Assembly: GCF_011045195.1 (NCBI RefSeq)
Contig: NZ_CP049199.1
Location: 3,224,001 to 3,288,000 of the forward strand
Length of the DNA: 64,000 bases
Source of the DNA: Caulobacter soli
Lineage (GTDB): Bacteria > Pseudomonadota > Alphaproteobacteria > Caulobacterales > Caulobacteraceae
Direction: 5' to 3'
Within the stretch, counting starts at the first letter, position 1, and each line of letters begins with the position of its first letter. The notes under the pieces were generated by a model, which was given only the letters and a program-made list of their open reading frames with translations, searched no databases and was not told the DNA's origin. Shown here piece after piece: positions 8,510 through 16,651 of the stretch. Made by a program: the position numbers and the translations under genes.

Positions 8510-9432
8510 GCTTCGCTCGCCGCCAGGGCCGCATAGACCTCGTTGGGCCACCGGCGGTGCACCCAGAACCACTCCTCGGGCCGCTCGCGGATGCGCTCTT
8601 CCATGAAGGCGTTGACCAGCTTCACCCCGGTCTCGATGTCGGCGGTGCGATCGCCGGTGTTGGGCAGATGGATGGGATCGTGCACCACCGCCCGGAACCG
8701 CGCGCCCTTGATCCGTTGCACCGACATCGGCTGCAGCACCGTGCCGAAGCGGATCGCCAGGCGCGAAGGCCCCGGCGCGGTGCGCACGGGATGGCCGAAG
8801 AACAGCCCCTCGACACCGGTGTTGAACTTCTGGTCGTTCATCAAGGCCACCGACTTGCCTTGCTTCATCCCTTCCAGCAGTTCTCGAGCCCCGTCCCCGC
8901 CCTTGGGCGCGAACAGCCGCACGCCGTAGCGGAAGCGGCTGGCCTTGATGCGCTCGTCGACATACGGATTGTTGGCCGCCCGGTAGGTCATCTCGCAGAC
9001 GACCCCGGAGTCCACGATCGCCGCGGGCATCACCTCCCAGTTGGACAGGTGTCCCGAAACGAAGACCACCGGGACCTTGTCGGCGGCGATCTGGAACAGG
9101 CGCTCCTGGTTGACCACCTCGACCCGGCCGGTGGAGGGCAGGATTTTGTCCATCAGCGGAAATTCGGCGAAGGTGCGGCCCAGGCCGTCCCATTGGGCCT
9201 TGAGCATGGCGTCGCGCCACGCTTCGTCCTTGTCCGGGAAGGCCAGCTTGAGGTTGCGCGTCGCCACCTTGTGGGCGCCGCTCAGGGGCCCGACCGTGCG
9301 ACCCAGCCAGCCGCCGAACGCCGAGGCGGCGTCAACGCCCAACAGGCGCACCACGCCTATGAAGAGGTCAAAACCCAGCGCTTCCGCGCGCCATAGAAGG
9401 TCCTGGGCCCAAGGCCGACGCTTATCCGACAT
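8506..9432 (-). CDS. LpxL/HtrB-family lauroyl acyltransferase
   Basis: Membrane-associated acyltransferase of the lipid A biosynthesis (LpxL/LpxM/HtrB) family, which adds secondary acyl chains to Kdo-lipid A or a similar acceptor. 308 residues. The catalytic HX4(D/E) motif is HLSNWE near residue 128, and the C-terminal WFWVHRRWPNE is the family signature (usually WxHRRWK). An N-terminal amphipathic or membrane segment lies at FDLFIGVVRLLGV. Single gene, convergent with the receiver protein. Substrate chain length cannot be told. Confidence 0.88.
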   Translation of the reverse strand: MSDKRRPWAQDLLWRAEALGFDLFIGVVRLLGVDAASAFGGWLGRTVGPLSGAHKVATRNLKLAFPDKDEAWRDAMLKAQWDGLGRTFAEFPLMDKILPSTGRVEVVNQERLFQIAADKVPVVFVSGHLSNWEVMPAAIVDSGVVCEMTYRAANNPYVDERIKASRFRYGVRLFAPKGGDGARELLEGMKQGKSVALMNDQKFNTGVEGLFFGHPVRTAPGPSRLAIRFGTVLQPMSVQRIKGARFRAVVHDPIHLPNTGDRTADIETGVKLVNAFMEERIRERPEEWFWVHRRWPNEVYAALAASEA

Positions 9433-9573
9433 GAACCCTTAGTAGCCTGCTTCGCGGACAAGTGGGACTCGCAGCGTGTGTCGACTCGCACGCGGCTCGC
9501 CCGGCACGCGACTTGCGGATGTCAACCCAGGCCGTTCCGTTTCGGGACGGGAACATGAAATCGGGGCGTCATC

Positions 9574-9957
9574 ATGGGCAACGACATCGATGTTTATCTG
9601 GGCAAGCGATTGCGGCGTCGCCGCCGTCTGCTGGGCCTGACTCAACAACAGCTGGCCGGCGCCGTCGGGGTGCGATTCCAGCAGATCCAGAAGTACGAAT
9701 GCGGCGCCAATCGCATCTCGGCCGCTCGCCTCTGGCAGCTGTCCGAGGCGCTGGAGGTTCCGGTCGGCTACTTCTACGACGGCCTGTCGGACCGCGCGGC
9801 GAAGGAAGCCGCCACCGAGAGCGAAGGCGGCGAGATGTTCGCCCGCAAGGAGACGCTGGACCTGGTCCGCGCCTACTATCTGCTGGGCGAGCGTCCGCGC
9901 CGTCGCCTGCTGGACCTGGCCAAGTCGCTGAACGGCGGCGAGGCGATCGAGGCCTGA
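9574..9957 (+). CDS. XRE-family transcriptional regulator
   Basis: A 127-residue DNA-binding protein. The N-terminal helix-turn-helix (about residues 8-65) reads GLTQQQLAGAVGVRFQQIQKYE, of the type common in alphaproteobacterial SinR/PraR-like regulators, followed by ALEVPVGYFYDGL. The C-terminal half is helical and may dimerise. No ligand domain. The target is unknown. It is 49 nt ahead of hisN but apparently not functionally tied to it. Confidence 0.88.
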   Translation: MGNDIDVYLGKRLRRRRRLLGLTQQQLAGAVGVRFQQIQKYECGANRISAARLWQLSEALEVPVGYFYDGLSDRAAKEAATESEGGEMFARKETLDLVRAYYLLGERPRRRLLDLAKSLNGGEAIEA

Positions 9958-10006
9958 GGTTCGCGAACGGTGGCGTCGAGTCGAAGGGCGGGCTAAAGCC
10001 TCGCCC

Positions 10007-10843
10007 ATGACCCTCGCCGCCGACCGCCTCGCCCAGCTCGACGCCTTCGTCATCGACCTCAATCGCGCTTCGGCGGCGGCGATCCTGCCGCTGTTCCGCG
10101 CCGACCACGGGTTGGAAGACAAAGGCGCCGGCAAGAACCTGCCGCGCGACAGCCACGCGGCCTTCGATCCGGTGACGGAAGCCGATCGCGGCGCCGAGGC
10201 GGCGATCCGCAAGCTGATCGCCGAGCGCTATCCCGACCACGGGGTGATCGGCGAGGAATACGGCGACGACCGTCCGGACGCCGAGTTCGTCTGGGTGCTC
10301 GACCCGATCGACGGCACGCGCGCCTTCATCTCGGGTCTGCCGCTATGGACCACCCTGATCGGCCTGCGCCATCAGGGACGCTCGGTGCTGGGTTCGATCG
10401 GCCAGCCCTATACGGGCGAGATCTTCATCGGCTCGGCCGCGGGTTCGCGGCTGATGTCGCAAGGCGTCGAGCGTCCGATCCGGGTGCGCGAGTGCCCCAA
10501 CCTGACCGACGCCATCATCGCCACCACCGATCCCGACGCCTGCTTCGACGGGGCCGAGCGCGGCGCCTGGCTGCAGGTGCGCGCCGCCGCCAAGCTGGCC
10601 CGCCTGGGCTGCGACGCCTACGCCTACGCCATGGTCGCCATGGGCAAGATGGACATGGTCATCGAGGCCGGCCTGAAGTCCTGGGACGTCGAGGCCGCCA
10701 TTCCCCTGCTCGAGGGCGCCGGCGGGGTCGTCGCCAACTGGCGCGGCGAACCGATCGGCCCGGACGGCGGCCAGATGGTCATCGCTGGCGATCGTCGCTG
10801 CCTGGACGAGGCGCTGGTCTCGCTGCGCCGGTCGGCGAAGTAG
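10007..10843 (+). CDS. hisN: Histidinol-phosphatase, inositol monophosphatase family
   Basis: Mg2+-dependent phosphatase for the penultimate step of histidine synthesis in bacteria that lack a HisB-type phosphatase. 278 residues. The metal site is in VIGEEYGDD and WVLDPIDGTRAF, and in the C-terminal SWDVEAAIPLLEGAGG. These are the three IMPase motifs with all acidic residues present. An inositol-1-phosphatase activity is the main alternative; the DPIDGTRAFISGLP context favours HisN. Apparently a single gene. Confidence 0.85.
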   Translation: MTLAADRLAQLDAFVIDLNRASAAAILPLFRADHGLEDKGAGKNLPRDSHAAFDPVTEADRGAEAAIRKLIAERYPDHGVIGEEYGDDRPDAEFVWVLDPIDGTRAFISGLPLWTTLIGLRHQGRSVLGSIGQPYTGEIFIGSAAGSRLMSQGVERPIRVRECPNLTDAIIATTDPDACFDGAERGAWLQVRAAAKLARLGCDAYAYAMVAMGKMDMVIEAGLKSWDVEAAIPLLEGAGGVVANWRGEPIGPDGGQMVIAGDRRCLDEALVSLRRSAK

Positions 10844-10850
10844 CTAGCCG

Positions 10851-11222
10851 CTAAGTCGCGCGCCACACCGGGAACACCGCGACCTCGGTCGATCCCATAG
10901 CCCGGGTCATGGTCTCGAAGTCAAAGCCAGGCAGAGCCATCAGGCGATCGATAACGACCTGCTCGCCAGTCGCTCCGCCTGGAAATGCGACGGCGACACG
11001 ATCGTCGGCGCCAAACAGCAGCCACCACAAATCCGCGCCCCATGGGCCGGAATCGTCCGTCTCGATGATCACGCCGCGAAGTTCCGACATCGAAACTCGA
11101 TGTTCTTGCTTGTCCGGGTCACGGAGAGCGACGACGTCGTCGATCAGAGAAAGTTCGTAGGCGGCTTCGGGCCGGCCCGACGCGCCGGAGTCGACTGACC
11201 AAGTGACTTCAGCCAGGTCCAA
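10851..11222 (-). CDS. Small conserved protein, start region probably frame-shifted
   Basis: The C-terminal part (LPGFDFETMTRAMGSTE) resembles a family of alphaproteobacterial proteins of unknown function that I recall ending in a Trp-Arg tail. The frame is open from 11264, but no good start exists in it: only a TTG at 11222 after the hydrolase stop. A perfect ATGA overlap start exists at 11230 in another frame. It would encode the plausible N-terminus MSLWTWLKSLGQSTPARRAG before stopping at 11144. A one-base frame break near 11170 would join both parts. It could be a real mutation, a sequencing error, or a TTG-started gene. Confidence 0.6.
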   Translation of the reverse strand: MDLAEVTWSVDSGASGRPEAAYELSLIDDVVALRDPDKQEHRVSMSELRGVIIETDDSGPWGADLWWLLFGADDRVAVAFPGGATGEQVVIDRLMALPGFDFETMTRAMGSTEVAVFPVWRAT

Positions 11223-11226
11223 AGGC

Positions 11227-12198
11227 TCATGCGAGCTTGCCGGCCTTCGAACGCACAACGCCATCCACCGTCTCGTCGAAGGCCTTCCAGAACACCGCGC
11301 GGCGCTCGTCCGTCTCGATCAGGATCTCGTGGAAAGCGTCGGCGATCTCGACGTAGCGGCCCTTCGGCAGGCGGCCGGCGATCGACGTCTCATCCGCGAC
11401 CAGCACCCGACTGTCTTCGCCGGCGCCAACGATGGTCACCGGGATCGATACCGCCTCGACCCCTTGGGTTCGCCGCAGGAACGCGCAGGCGGCGAAGGCG
11501 AAGTCGGTCCAGCCCCAGGTGATGCCGCCTAGGGCGATGTCGGGATTGGCTTTCATCTGAGCCTGGAAGCGGGCGTAACGCGCCGCGTCGTGGGTCAGGG
11601 CGTCCTTTGGAAAACTCTGGATGAAGGGATCGCCCTTGTCGCCCAACACGTAGTCGCCGGCCAGGCCGGCGCGGGCCATGGTCCAGGCCAGGGCGCGGGC
11701 GGCGCGGGCTGGCTTGCCGCCGGTGTTGAGACCCAGCATCGGAGCTGACAGCACGGCGGCGGCGAAGCGGGTCTCGCCCGTGGCCAGCACCAGCATGGTC
11801 AGGCAGCCGCCCATCGAATGCCCCAGGGCGATCCAGGGCTTGGGCAGTCGCGTCTCGAACGCGGCCAGCAGCGCCTGGTAGTCGGCGAGGAAATCCTTGA
11901 ACCCGGCCGCGTGCCCCTTCAGCCGGTCCGGCAAGGCGCGGTGCGACAGCCCCTGCCCTCGCCAATCGTGGACCAGCACGACAAAGCCGCGATCCAGAAG
12001 GTCCTGGACGACTTCGAAATACTTCTCGATCGGCTCGCTGCGCCCGGGGCTGACCACCACCGAACCTCGGGCGTCGCCTTCCGGCGAAAACAGAGCGGCG
12101 CGGAGGGTCGCCCCATCCGCGCCGCTGAACCATTCGGCCTTTCCATGGTCGGGGACGGGCGCCTCGGAAATCGAGACCAGCGGCGCCGCATCCCCCAT
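11227..12198 (-). CDS. Alpha/beta hydrolase, lysophospholipase-like
   Basis: A 323-residue serine hydrolase of the S33/monoacylglycerol-lipase-like group. The oxyanion region is VVSPGRSEPIEKY. HDWRGQGLSHR follows, and the nucleophile elbow is GHSMGG near residue 143. The acid lies around IVGAGEDSRV and the His in ADAFHEIL. There is no clear signal peptide, so it is cytosolic or membrane-peripheral. It overlaps the downstream small gene by the ATGA arrangement and begins 3 nt after the SCP2 gene's stop, forming one run of three minus-strand genes. Confidence 0.88.
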   Translation of the reverse strand: MGDAAPLVSISEAPVPDHGKAEWFSGADGATLRAALFSPEGDARGSVVVSPGRSEPIEKYFEVVQDLLDRGFVVLVHDWRGQGLSHRALPDRLKGHAAGFKDFLADYQALLAAFETRLPKPWIALGHSMGGCLTMLVLATGETRFAAAVLSAPMLGLNTGGKPARAARALAWTMARAGLAGDYVLGDKGDPFIQSFPKDALTHDAARYARFQAQMKANPDIALGGITWGWTDFAFAACAFLRRTQGVEAVSIPVTIVGAGEDSRVLVADETSIAGRLPKGRYVEIADAFHEILIETDERRAVFWKAFDETVDGVVRSKAGKLA

Positions 12199-12201
12199 GG
12201 A

Positions 12202-12510
12202 TCAGCGCATCTTCGCGAAGAGGGCCGCCATCTTCGACTGCAGGGCCATGGCCGTACCCATGTCCGACAGCTTCAGCTTGCCCGTCATGACCGCCATGGT
12301 CGGGTCCAGCGAGCCGGCGCCGATGGCCAGCAGGTCGTCCAGCGACAGGGTCATGGTCAGGTCGGCCGGCTTGTCTTCGTTGGTGACCGAGCCGCCGTCG
12401 ATGTGGATGACGCCGGTGTCCTTCAGGTCGAACTTCAGGCTCTTGCCCAGACCGCTGTCGTCACCGACGGCGGCCTTCATGCGATCGGTGATTTCCTGCA
12501 ACGTAGCCAT
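12202..12510 (-). CDS. SCP2 sterol-binding domain protein
   Basis: A 102-residue single-domain SCP2 protein that binds lipids in a hydrophobic cavity. The family pattern is visible as FDLKDTGVIHIDGGSV, the middle LTMTLSLDDLLAIGAG and the end MTGKLKLSDMGTAMALQ. Cytosolic. It leads the run SCP2-hydrolase-small protein, which suggests a shared lipid-related role; that is inference from context. Confidence 0.92.
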   Translation of the reverse strand: MATLQEITDRMKAAVGDDSGLGKSLKFDLKDTGVIHIDGGSVTNEDKPADLTMTLSLDDLLAIGAGSLDPTMAVMTGKLKLSDMGTAMALQSKMAALFAKMR

Positions 12511-12658
12511 GTCGCGTCTCCCTCTGTGGCGCGTGGATTCTGCGGCGGCAGACTGGCCGCTGGATCGCGACGAGTAAACACTGTTCAGACGCGCCGGCGG
12601 CTAATTTCTTCGTATCTTCAAGATCACCCAAGGGAAGCCATGCCTCCCTGGGCGGCCC

Positions 12659-13549
12659 TCACCTCGGCTTGACGAACTTCAAGGTCATGCGGTCGCTCTC
12701 GCCGATGGCGTCGTACTTGGCATGGTCGAAGCCGGGCTCGGCCGGCTCGCCGCGCGGCGCCGACAGCCGGGTGGGCGGCAGGGTCCAGACACCGAACGGA
12801 TGATCCTTGGTGTCCTTGGGGTTGGCGTTGATCTCACTCTCGCCCGCAAGGACGAACCCGGCCTCCTTGGCCATCTCGATCACATAGGCCTGCTGCACGT
12901 AGCCGTCGGCGGCCAGCACATCCTGCACCCGGCCGGGCTCACCCCGGTGCTCCTCGATCCCCAGCACGCCGCCGGGCTTCAGGGCGGTCAGGGCCTCGCG
13001 GAAAGCCTTCTCGGCCAGGCCCGCGGCCATCCAATTGTGCAGGTTGCGCAGGAACAGCACCAGATCGGCCGAGCCGGCCGGCGCGACCGGGCCGCTGGTC
13101 GGTCCGAAGGCGGTGACGACCACCTCGCCGTAGACCTTCTTCTTGTCGGCGAGCTTGCGCTGATAGGCCTCGACGGCCGCCTTGGCGGCGGGTTCGTCCG
13201 GCAGATCCGTCTGCAGCGAGGCGGCGTAGAGCTTGCCGCCCGTCGCGGCCAGGTACGGGGCCAGGATATCGGTGTACCAGCCGGAGCCGGGCCAGAACTC
13301 GACCACGGTCTGGCCCGGCTTCAGCCCCCAGAACTCCAGGCTCTCGACGGGATGACGCCAGACGTCGCGGGCCTTGTCGGCGGGCGAGCGCCAGTCGCCC
13401 TGGGTCGCGGCCTTCAGGCTCATGGGCTCGGCCTTCGCCGCCGGCTTGGCGGCCTCGGGCTTGGCCGCCTTGCGCCCGCACCCGGCCAGGCTCAGCGCCG
13501 CCGCGCCCGCCAGCAGCCCGCGCCGCGACCATCGAAGTCCAGAACCCAT
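12659..13549 (-). CDS. Exported methyltransferase-like protein, copy 1
   Basis: Class I SAM-methyltransferase fold with an export signal. A Tat-like region (WSRRGLLAGAAALSLAGC) ends in a lipobox-like LAGC, so it may be a lipoprotein. The Rossmann glycine motif is VEFWPGSGWYTDILAPYL, followed by LVLFLRNLHNW and LKPGGVLGIEEHRG. It corresponds to the predicted methyltransferase group COG4798. Start taken at ATG 13549 with a purine-rich upstream; the frame is open to 13588. It is a paralogue of the next gene upstream. A methyltransferase fold outside the cytoplasm, where SAM is scarce, is odd. Confidence 0.82.
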   Translation of the reverse strand: MGSGLRWSRRGLLAGAAALSLAGCGRKAAKPEAAKPAAKAEPMSLKAATQGDWRSPADKARDVWRHPVESLEFWGLKPGQTVVEFWPGSGWYTDILAPYLAATGGKLYAASLQTDLPDEPAAKAAVEAYQRKLADKKKVYGEVVVTAFGPTSGPVAPAGSADLVLFLRNLHNWMAAGLAEKAFREALTALKPGGVLGIEEHRGEPGRVQDVLAADGYVQQAYVIEMAKEAGFVLAGESEINANPKDTKDHPFGVWTLPPTRLSAPRGEPAEPGFDHAKYDAIGESDRMTLKFVKPR

Positions 13550-13626
13550 GCCATCCCCCACCATCAACGCGACGCTTCGATCATGCACCCGACCTTGGCG
13601 AAACTGCGCCCAGATCGGCCGAGGCC

Positions 13627-14469
13627 TCAGCCCGGCTTGCGAAAGCGCAGGGTCATGCGGTCGCTCTCACCGATGGCGTCGTACTTGGCGCGGTCGAAGT
13701 TCGGGTCGGCGGGCTGACCATCCGGCGCGCTCTGACGGGTGGGCGGCAAGGTCCAGACGCCGAACGGATGGTCCTTGGTGTCCTTGGGATTGGCGTTGAT
13801 CTCGGACTTGGCGTCCAGCTTGAAGCCGGCCTTTTCCGCCAGGGCCACGACCGTGGCCGTCGCCAGATAACCGTTCGCGCCCTTGTCGGTCTCGGACTTG
13901 GGGTCCGCGCGGTGATCCTCGACCGCCAGGACGCCGCCCGGCTTCAGCACCTCGAAGAAGTCCTTGAAGATCTTGTCGGCCACGCCTGGTTGGACGGTCC
14001 AGTTGTGGACGTTGCGCGCCGTCAGGACCAGGTCGGCCGAGCCCGCCGCCCCCAGCGGCCCGGCGACCGGACCGAAGTTCACGAACCGCACGGTCCCGTA
14101 CTTGGCCGGGTCCATGAAGCGCATCTCGAAGTTCGCCCGACCCTTGCGAGCGCCTTCCGAGATCTTGGGGTTAGCCAGGTCAGCCAGGCCGGCGATGTAG
14201 ACCCCGCCGGTGGCCTTGGCGTAAGGGGCCAGGATCTCGGTCCAGTAGCCGCCGCCCGGCGAGACCTCGATCACCGTCTGCTTGGGCTTCAGCCCCCAGA
14301 AGGTCAGGCTGTCGTAAGGATGGCGGGCGCCGTCGCGGGTCACGCTGGCCGGCGTCCGGTCGGGCGAGGCGATGGCCGCCTGCAGCGCCGCGTCGGCGGC
14401 GAAGACGGGCGAGGCCGAAAGGCAAAGGGCGGCGGCGGCGAACAGCAGGAGATGGCGGCGGCAGGTCAT
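13627..14469 (-). CDS. Exported methyltransferase-like protein, copy 2
   Basis: 280 residues from ATG 14469. A Sec signal peptide (LLLFAAAALCLSASPVFAAD, cleavage near residue 25) precedes a class I methyltransferase-like domain with VIEVSPGGGYWTEILAPYAK, LVLTARNVHNW and LKPGGVLAVEDHRA. The last 60 residues are nearly identical to copy 1 (INANPKDTKDHPFGVWTLPP and YDAIGESDRMTL), which shows tandem duplication. Here the signal is Sec-type, not Tat/lipobox, so the copies may go to different places. Substrate unknown. Confidence 0.83.
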   Translation of the reverse strand: MTCRRHLLLFAAAALCLSASPVFAADAALQAAIASPDRTPASVTRDGARHPYDSLTFWGLKPKQTVIEVSPGGGYWTEILAPYAKATGGVYIAGLADLANPKISEGARKGRANFEMRFMDPAKYGTVRFVNFGPVAGPLGAAGSADLVLTARNVHNWTVQPGVADKIFKDFFEVLKPGGVLAVEDHRADPKSETDKGANGYLATATVVALAEKAGFKLDAKSEINANPKDTKDHPFGVWTLPPTRQSAPDGQPADPNFDRAKYDAIGESDRMTLRFRKPG

Positions 14470-14570
14470 CGTCGAAGCTCTCCAAGAGCGGGCCAAAGGC
14501 CGGGCGCGCCGACCTTAGCCTTGGGCGAACGCCGATCAAGCGATTCACCGTCCAGCCGCTCATTCAACCT

Positions 14571-14712
14571 CTTGAAGTCGAAAATCGGCGCACCACCTTG
14601 GTCTCGAAGGTGCTGGAAACCCGGGCCTTCCGGATCGTCGGCGACGCCTATTCAGGGTCGCCAAAGGTCTGAACCCATTGAACAACCTTGCTTTGAAAGA
14701 AGGATTGTCACC
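14571..14712 (+). promoter_or_regulatory. ROSE-like RNA thermometer leader of hsp20
   Basis: The leader folds into successive hairpins. CACCTT/AAGGTG is at 14594-14612 and GGCGAC/GTCGCC at 14640-14662. The final one, at 14682-14708, has a TTGCT motif (14688-14692) facing the ribosome site AAGGA (14700-14704), 8 nt before the ATG. The last stem pairs ACAA with TTGT and contains C-A and G-A mismatches. This weak, SD-masking last hairpin with U(U/C)GCU is the hallmark of ROSE thermometers on alphaproteobacterial small heat-shock genes. CTTGAA at 14571 may be a sigma32 -35 box; its -10 is weak. Confidence 0.62.
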
Positions 14713-15180
14713 ATGCGTACGATCGACCTGTCGCCCCTCTATCGCTCCGTCGTCGGTTTCGACCGGCTGGCCGCCCTGCTGGACGCCGCCGCCTCGAACG
14801 AAGCCGCCTCGGGCTATCCCCCCTACAACATCGAGCGCACCGCCGAGAACGCGTACCGCATCGAGATCGCCGTCGCTGGCTTCAAGTCGGAAGAGCTCGG
14901 CATCGAGGTGAAGGAAAACCTTCTCACCGTCACCGGCCGCAAGCCGGCCAATGACGAAGCCAAGCGCTATCTCCACCGCGGCCTGGCCGAGCGCAACTTC
15001 GAGCGCCGCTTCCAACTGGCCGATTACGTGGTCGTGACCGACGCGGCCCTGTCGGACGGCCTGCTGTCGATCTCGCTGAAGCGCGAGCTGCCCGAGGCCC
15101 TCAAGCCCCGCACGATCGAGATCAAGTCCGCCGCGTCCCTGATCGAAGGCGCCAAGGTCGAAGGCGAGAAGGCAGCCTAA
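14713..15180 (+). CDS. Hsp20 small heat-shock protein
   Basis: ATP-independent holdase chaperone of the alpha-crystallin family, IbpA-like, 155 residues. The N-terminal arm is MRTIDLSPLYRSVVGFDRL. The alpha-crystallin domain (about residues 35-135) contains YRIEIAVAGFKSEELGIEV and GLAERNFERRFQLADYV, then the ALSDGLLSISLKRELPE end. The C-terminal I-x-I-type anchor appears as RTIEIKS. The start at ATG 14713 has AAGGA 8 nt upstream. Expression is probably heat-controlled at translation by the leader hairpins. Confidence 0.94.
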   Translation: MRTIDLSPLYRSVVGFDRLAALLDAAASNEAASGYPPYNIERTAENAYRIEIAVAGFKSEELGIEVKENLLTVTGRKPANDEAKRYLHRGLAERNFERRFQLADYVVVTDAALSDGLLSISLKRELPEALKPRTIEIKSAASLIEGAKVEGEKAA

Positions 15181-15247
15181 CGCCACCTTCGCGCGTTACC
15201 TCGATATCCCCTCTATGACCCTTTTTTCGATGCGCTGCGCTGCGAGC

Positions 15248-16510
15248 CTAGGCCGGCGCGAAGTCCAGGCCCTGCACCTGCGACAGGTCGCAGTCGCGCA
15301 GGCTGGTCTTGGTCAACTGGGCTCCGGTGAAGTCGGCCCCGCGCAGGTCCGCGCCGTCCAGCACCGCTTCGCTGAGGTCGGCGGCTTGCAGCAGGGCATA
15401 GCGCAGACGGGCGGCCTTCAGATTGACCAGGGTCTTGCGCTCAGGCCCCAGCGGCAGAGGCGAGAGAAACGCCTGGCGCAGGTCGGCCTTGGTCAGGTTG
15501 GCCCCCGTCAGCTTGGCGCCCCGCAGGTCGGCGCCGCGCAGATTGGCCAGGCGCAGATCGGCGTTGCGCAGATTGGCTCCCTGAAGCTGGGTTCCGGACA
15601 GGTCGATCCCGACCATGCAGGCGCCCGCCGCGCTCATCGCGGTCAGCCGCAGCCCTTTCAAGCGATCGCCCAGTGGACGCAGGTCCTCGCCGTCCAGACG
15701 GGCCGGTTCGCCCTCCTTGCCGCCGGTCTTGCACCAGGCCTGGTTGGCCAGGCAGCGTTGGTGAATGTCCTCGACCCGCGACAGCGCCCGTTCGGTCGAC
15801 GCCGTAAGGCAGCCCTCCATGGCCGCGCCGCTGGTGCGGGCCGTCGAGGTGTCGACGCCGGTCATCACCGCGCCGGTGAAGTTGGCGCCTTCGAGGTTGG
15901 CGCCCTTGACGTCGGCGCCGTCCAGGATGGCCCCGCTCAGATTGGCTTCCTTGAGGTTCGCCCCGGCCAGCTTGGCCCCGCGCAGCGAGCAGTCGCTGAA
16001 ATCGGCCTTGAAGGCCGAGACGCCGGCGAACTGCGAGCCGTCCAGGGTCGCTCCCGAGAAATTGACCTCGTCGACCTCGCCGTTGCGGGTCTCGTGGCGG
16101 AGGGTCTCCAGGCCCTTGCGAGGATGCGGAATGGCCACCTGGCCTTCGCGGAAATCGGCCTGGGTCAGGTCGGCCTGGGACAGGTTCGCGCCGCGCAGAC
16201 AGGCGCCCCTCAGATCGGCGCGCACCAGGATCGCCTGGCGCAGATCGGCCTGACGCAGGTCGGCCCCGAACAGATTGGCCCGTTCCAGCCGCGTACGTAC
16301 CATGCGGCAACCGTCGAGAATCGAGGCGGAAAAATCGGCGTCGGCGAGGTTGCGGAACGACAGGTCCAGGCCCGACAGGTTCATGAACCGCAGCGAGGCG
16401 CGCTTGCCGCCCTGCTTGCCCGCGACGAACTTCTCGTGCGCCGACACGATCATGTCGAGCTCGGCCTGGCTCAGTCGCCGCCGTCCCGCAATGCTCTGCG
16501 CCGCGCTCAT
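15248..16510 (-). CDS. Pentapeptide-repeat protein, copy 1
   Basis: 420 residues, two blocks of A(D/N)LxX repeats (right-handed quadrilateral beta-helices), roughly residues 45-225 and 290-415. A helical N-terminal part contains LSQAELDMIVSAHEKF. The two blocks are separated by a non-repeat module around residues 240-290 with CLANQAWCKTGGKEGEPA. No signal peptide. Cys pairs in the module are conserved in the neighbouring paralogue. Function unknown; pentapeptide repeats can mimic DNA or act as scaffolds. The upstream gap to copy 2 is 141 nt. Confidence 0.9.
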   Translation of the reverse strand: MSAAQSIAGRRRLSQAELDMIVSAHEKFVAGKQGGKRASLRFMNLSGLDLSFRNLADADFSASILDGCRMVRTRLERANLFGADLRQADLRQAILVRADLRGACLRGANLSQADLTQADFREGQVAIPHPRKGLETLRHETRNGEVDEVNFSGATLDGSQFAGVSAFKADFSDCSLRGAKLAGANLKEANLSGAILDGADVKGANLEGANFTGAVMTGVDTSTARTSGAAMEGCLTASTERALSRVEDIHQRCLANQAWCKTGGKEGEPARLDGEDLRPLGDRLKGLRLTAMSAAGACMVGIDLSGTQLQGANLRNADLRLANLRGADLRGAKLTGANLTKADLRQAFLSPLPLGPERKTLVNLKAARLRYALLQAADLSEAVLDGADLRGADFTGAQLTKTSLRDCDLSQVQGLDFAPA

Positions 16511-16651
16511 GTCCTACGCTTCTCCCCCGAGAAACCCGTTGATACGGCTCAGAAATACCGCCGATCAACAAGCGAAGCGTTAAGACCGCGCCGTTTTGTC
16601 GCAACTTTTACGAAAGTTTGCCTGAAAATTCTCGGTTAGCGCTATGGCGCG

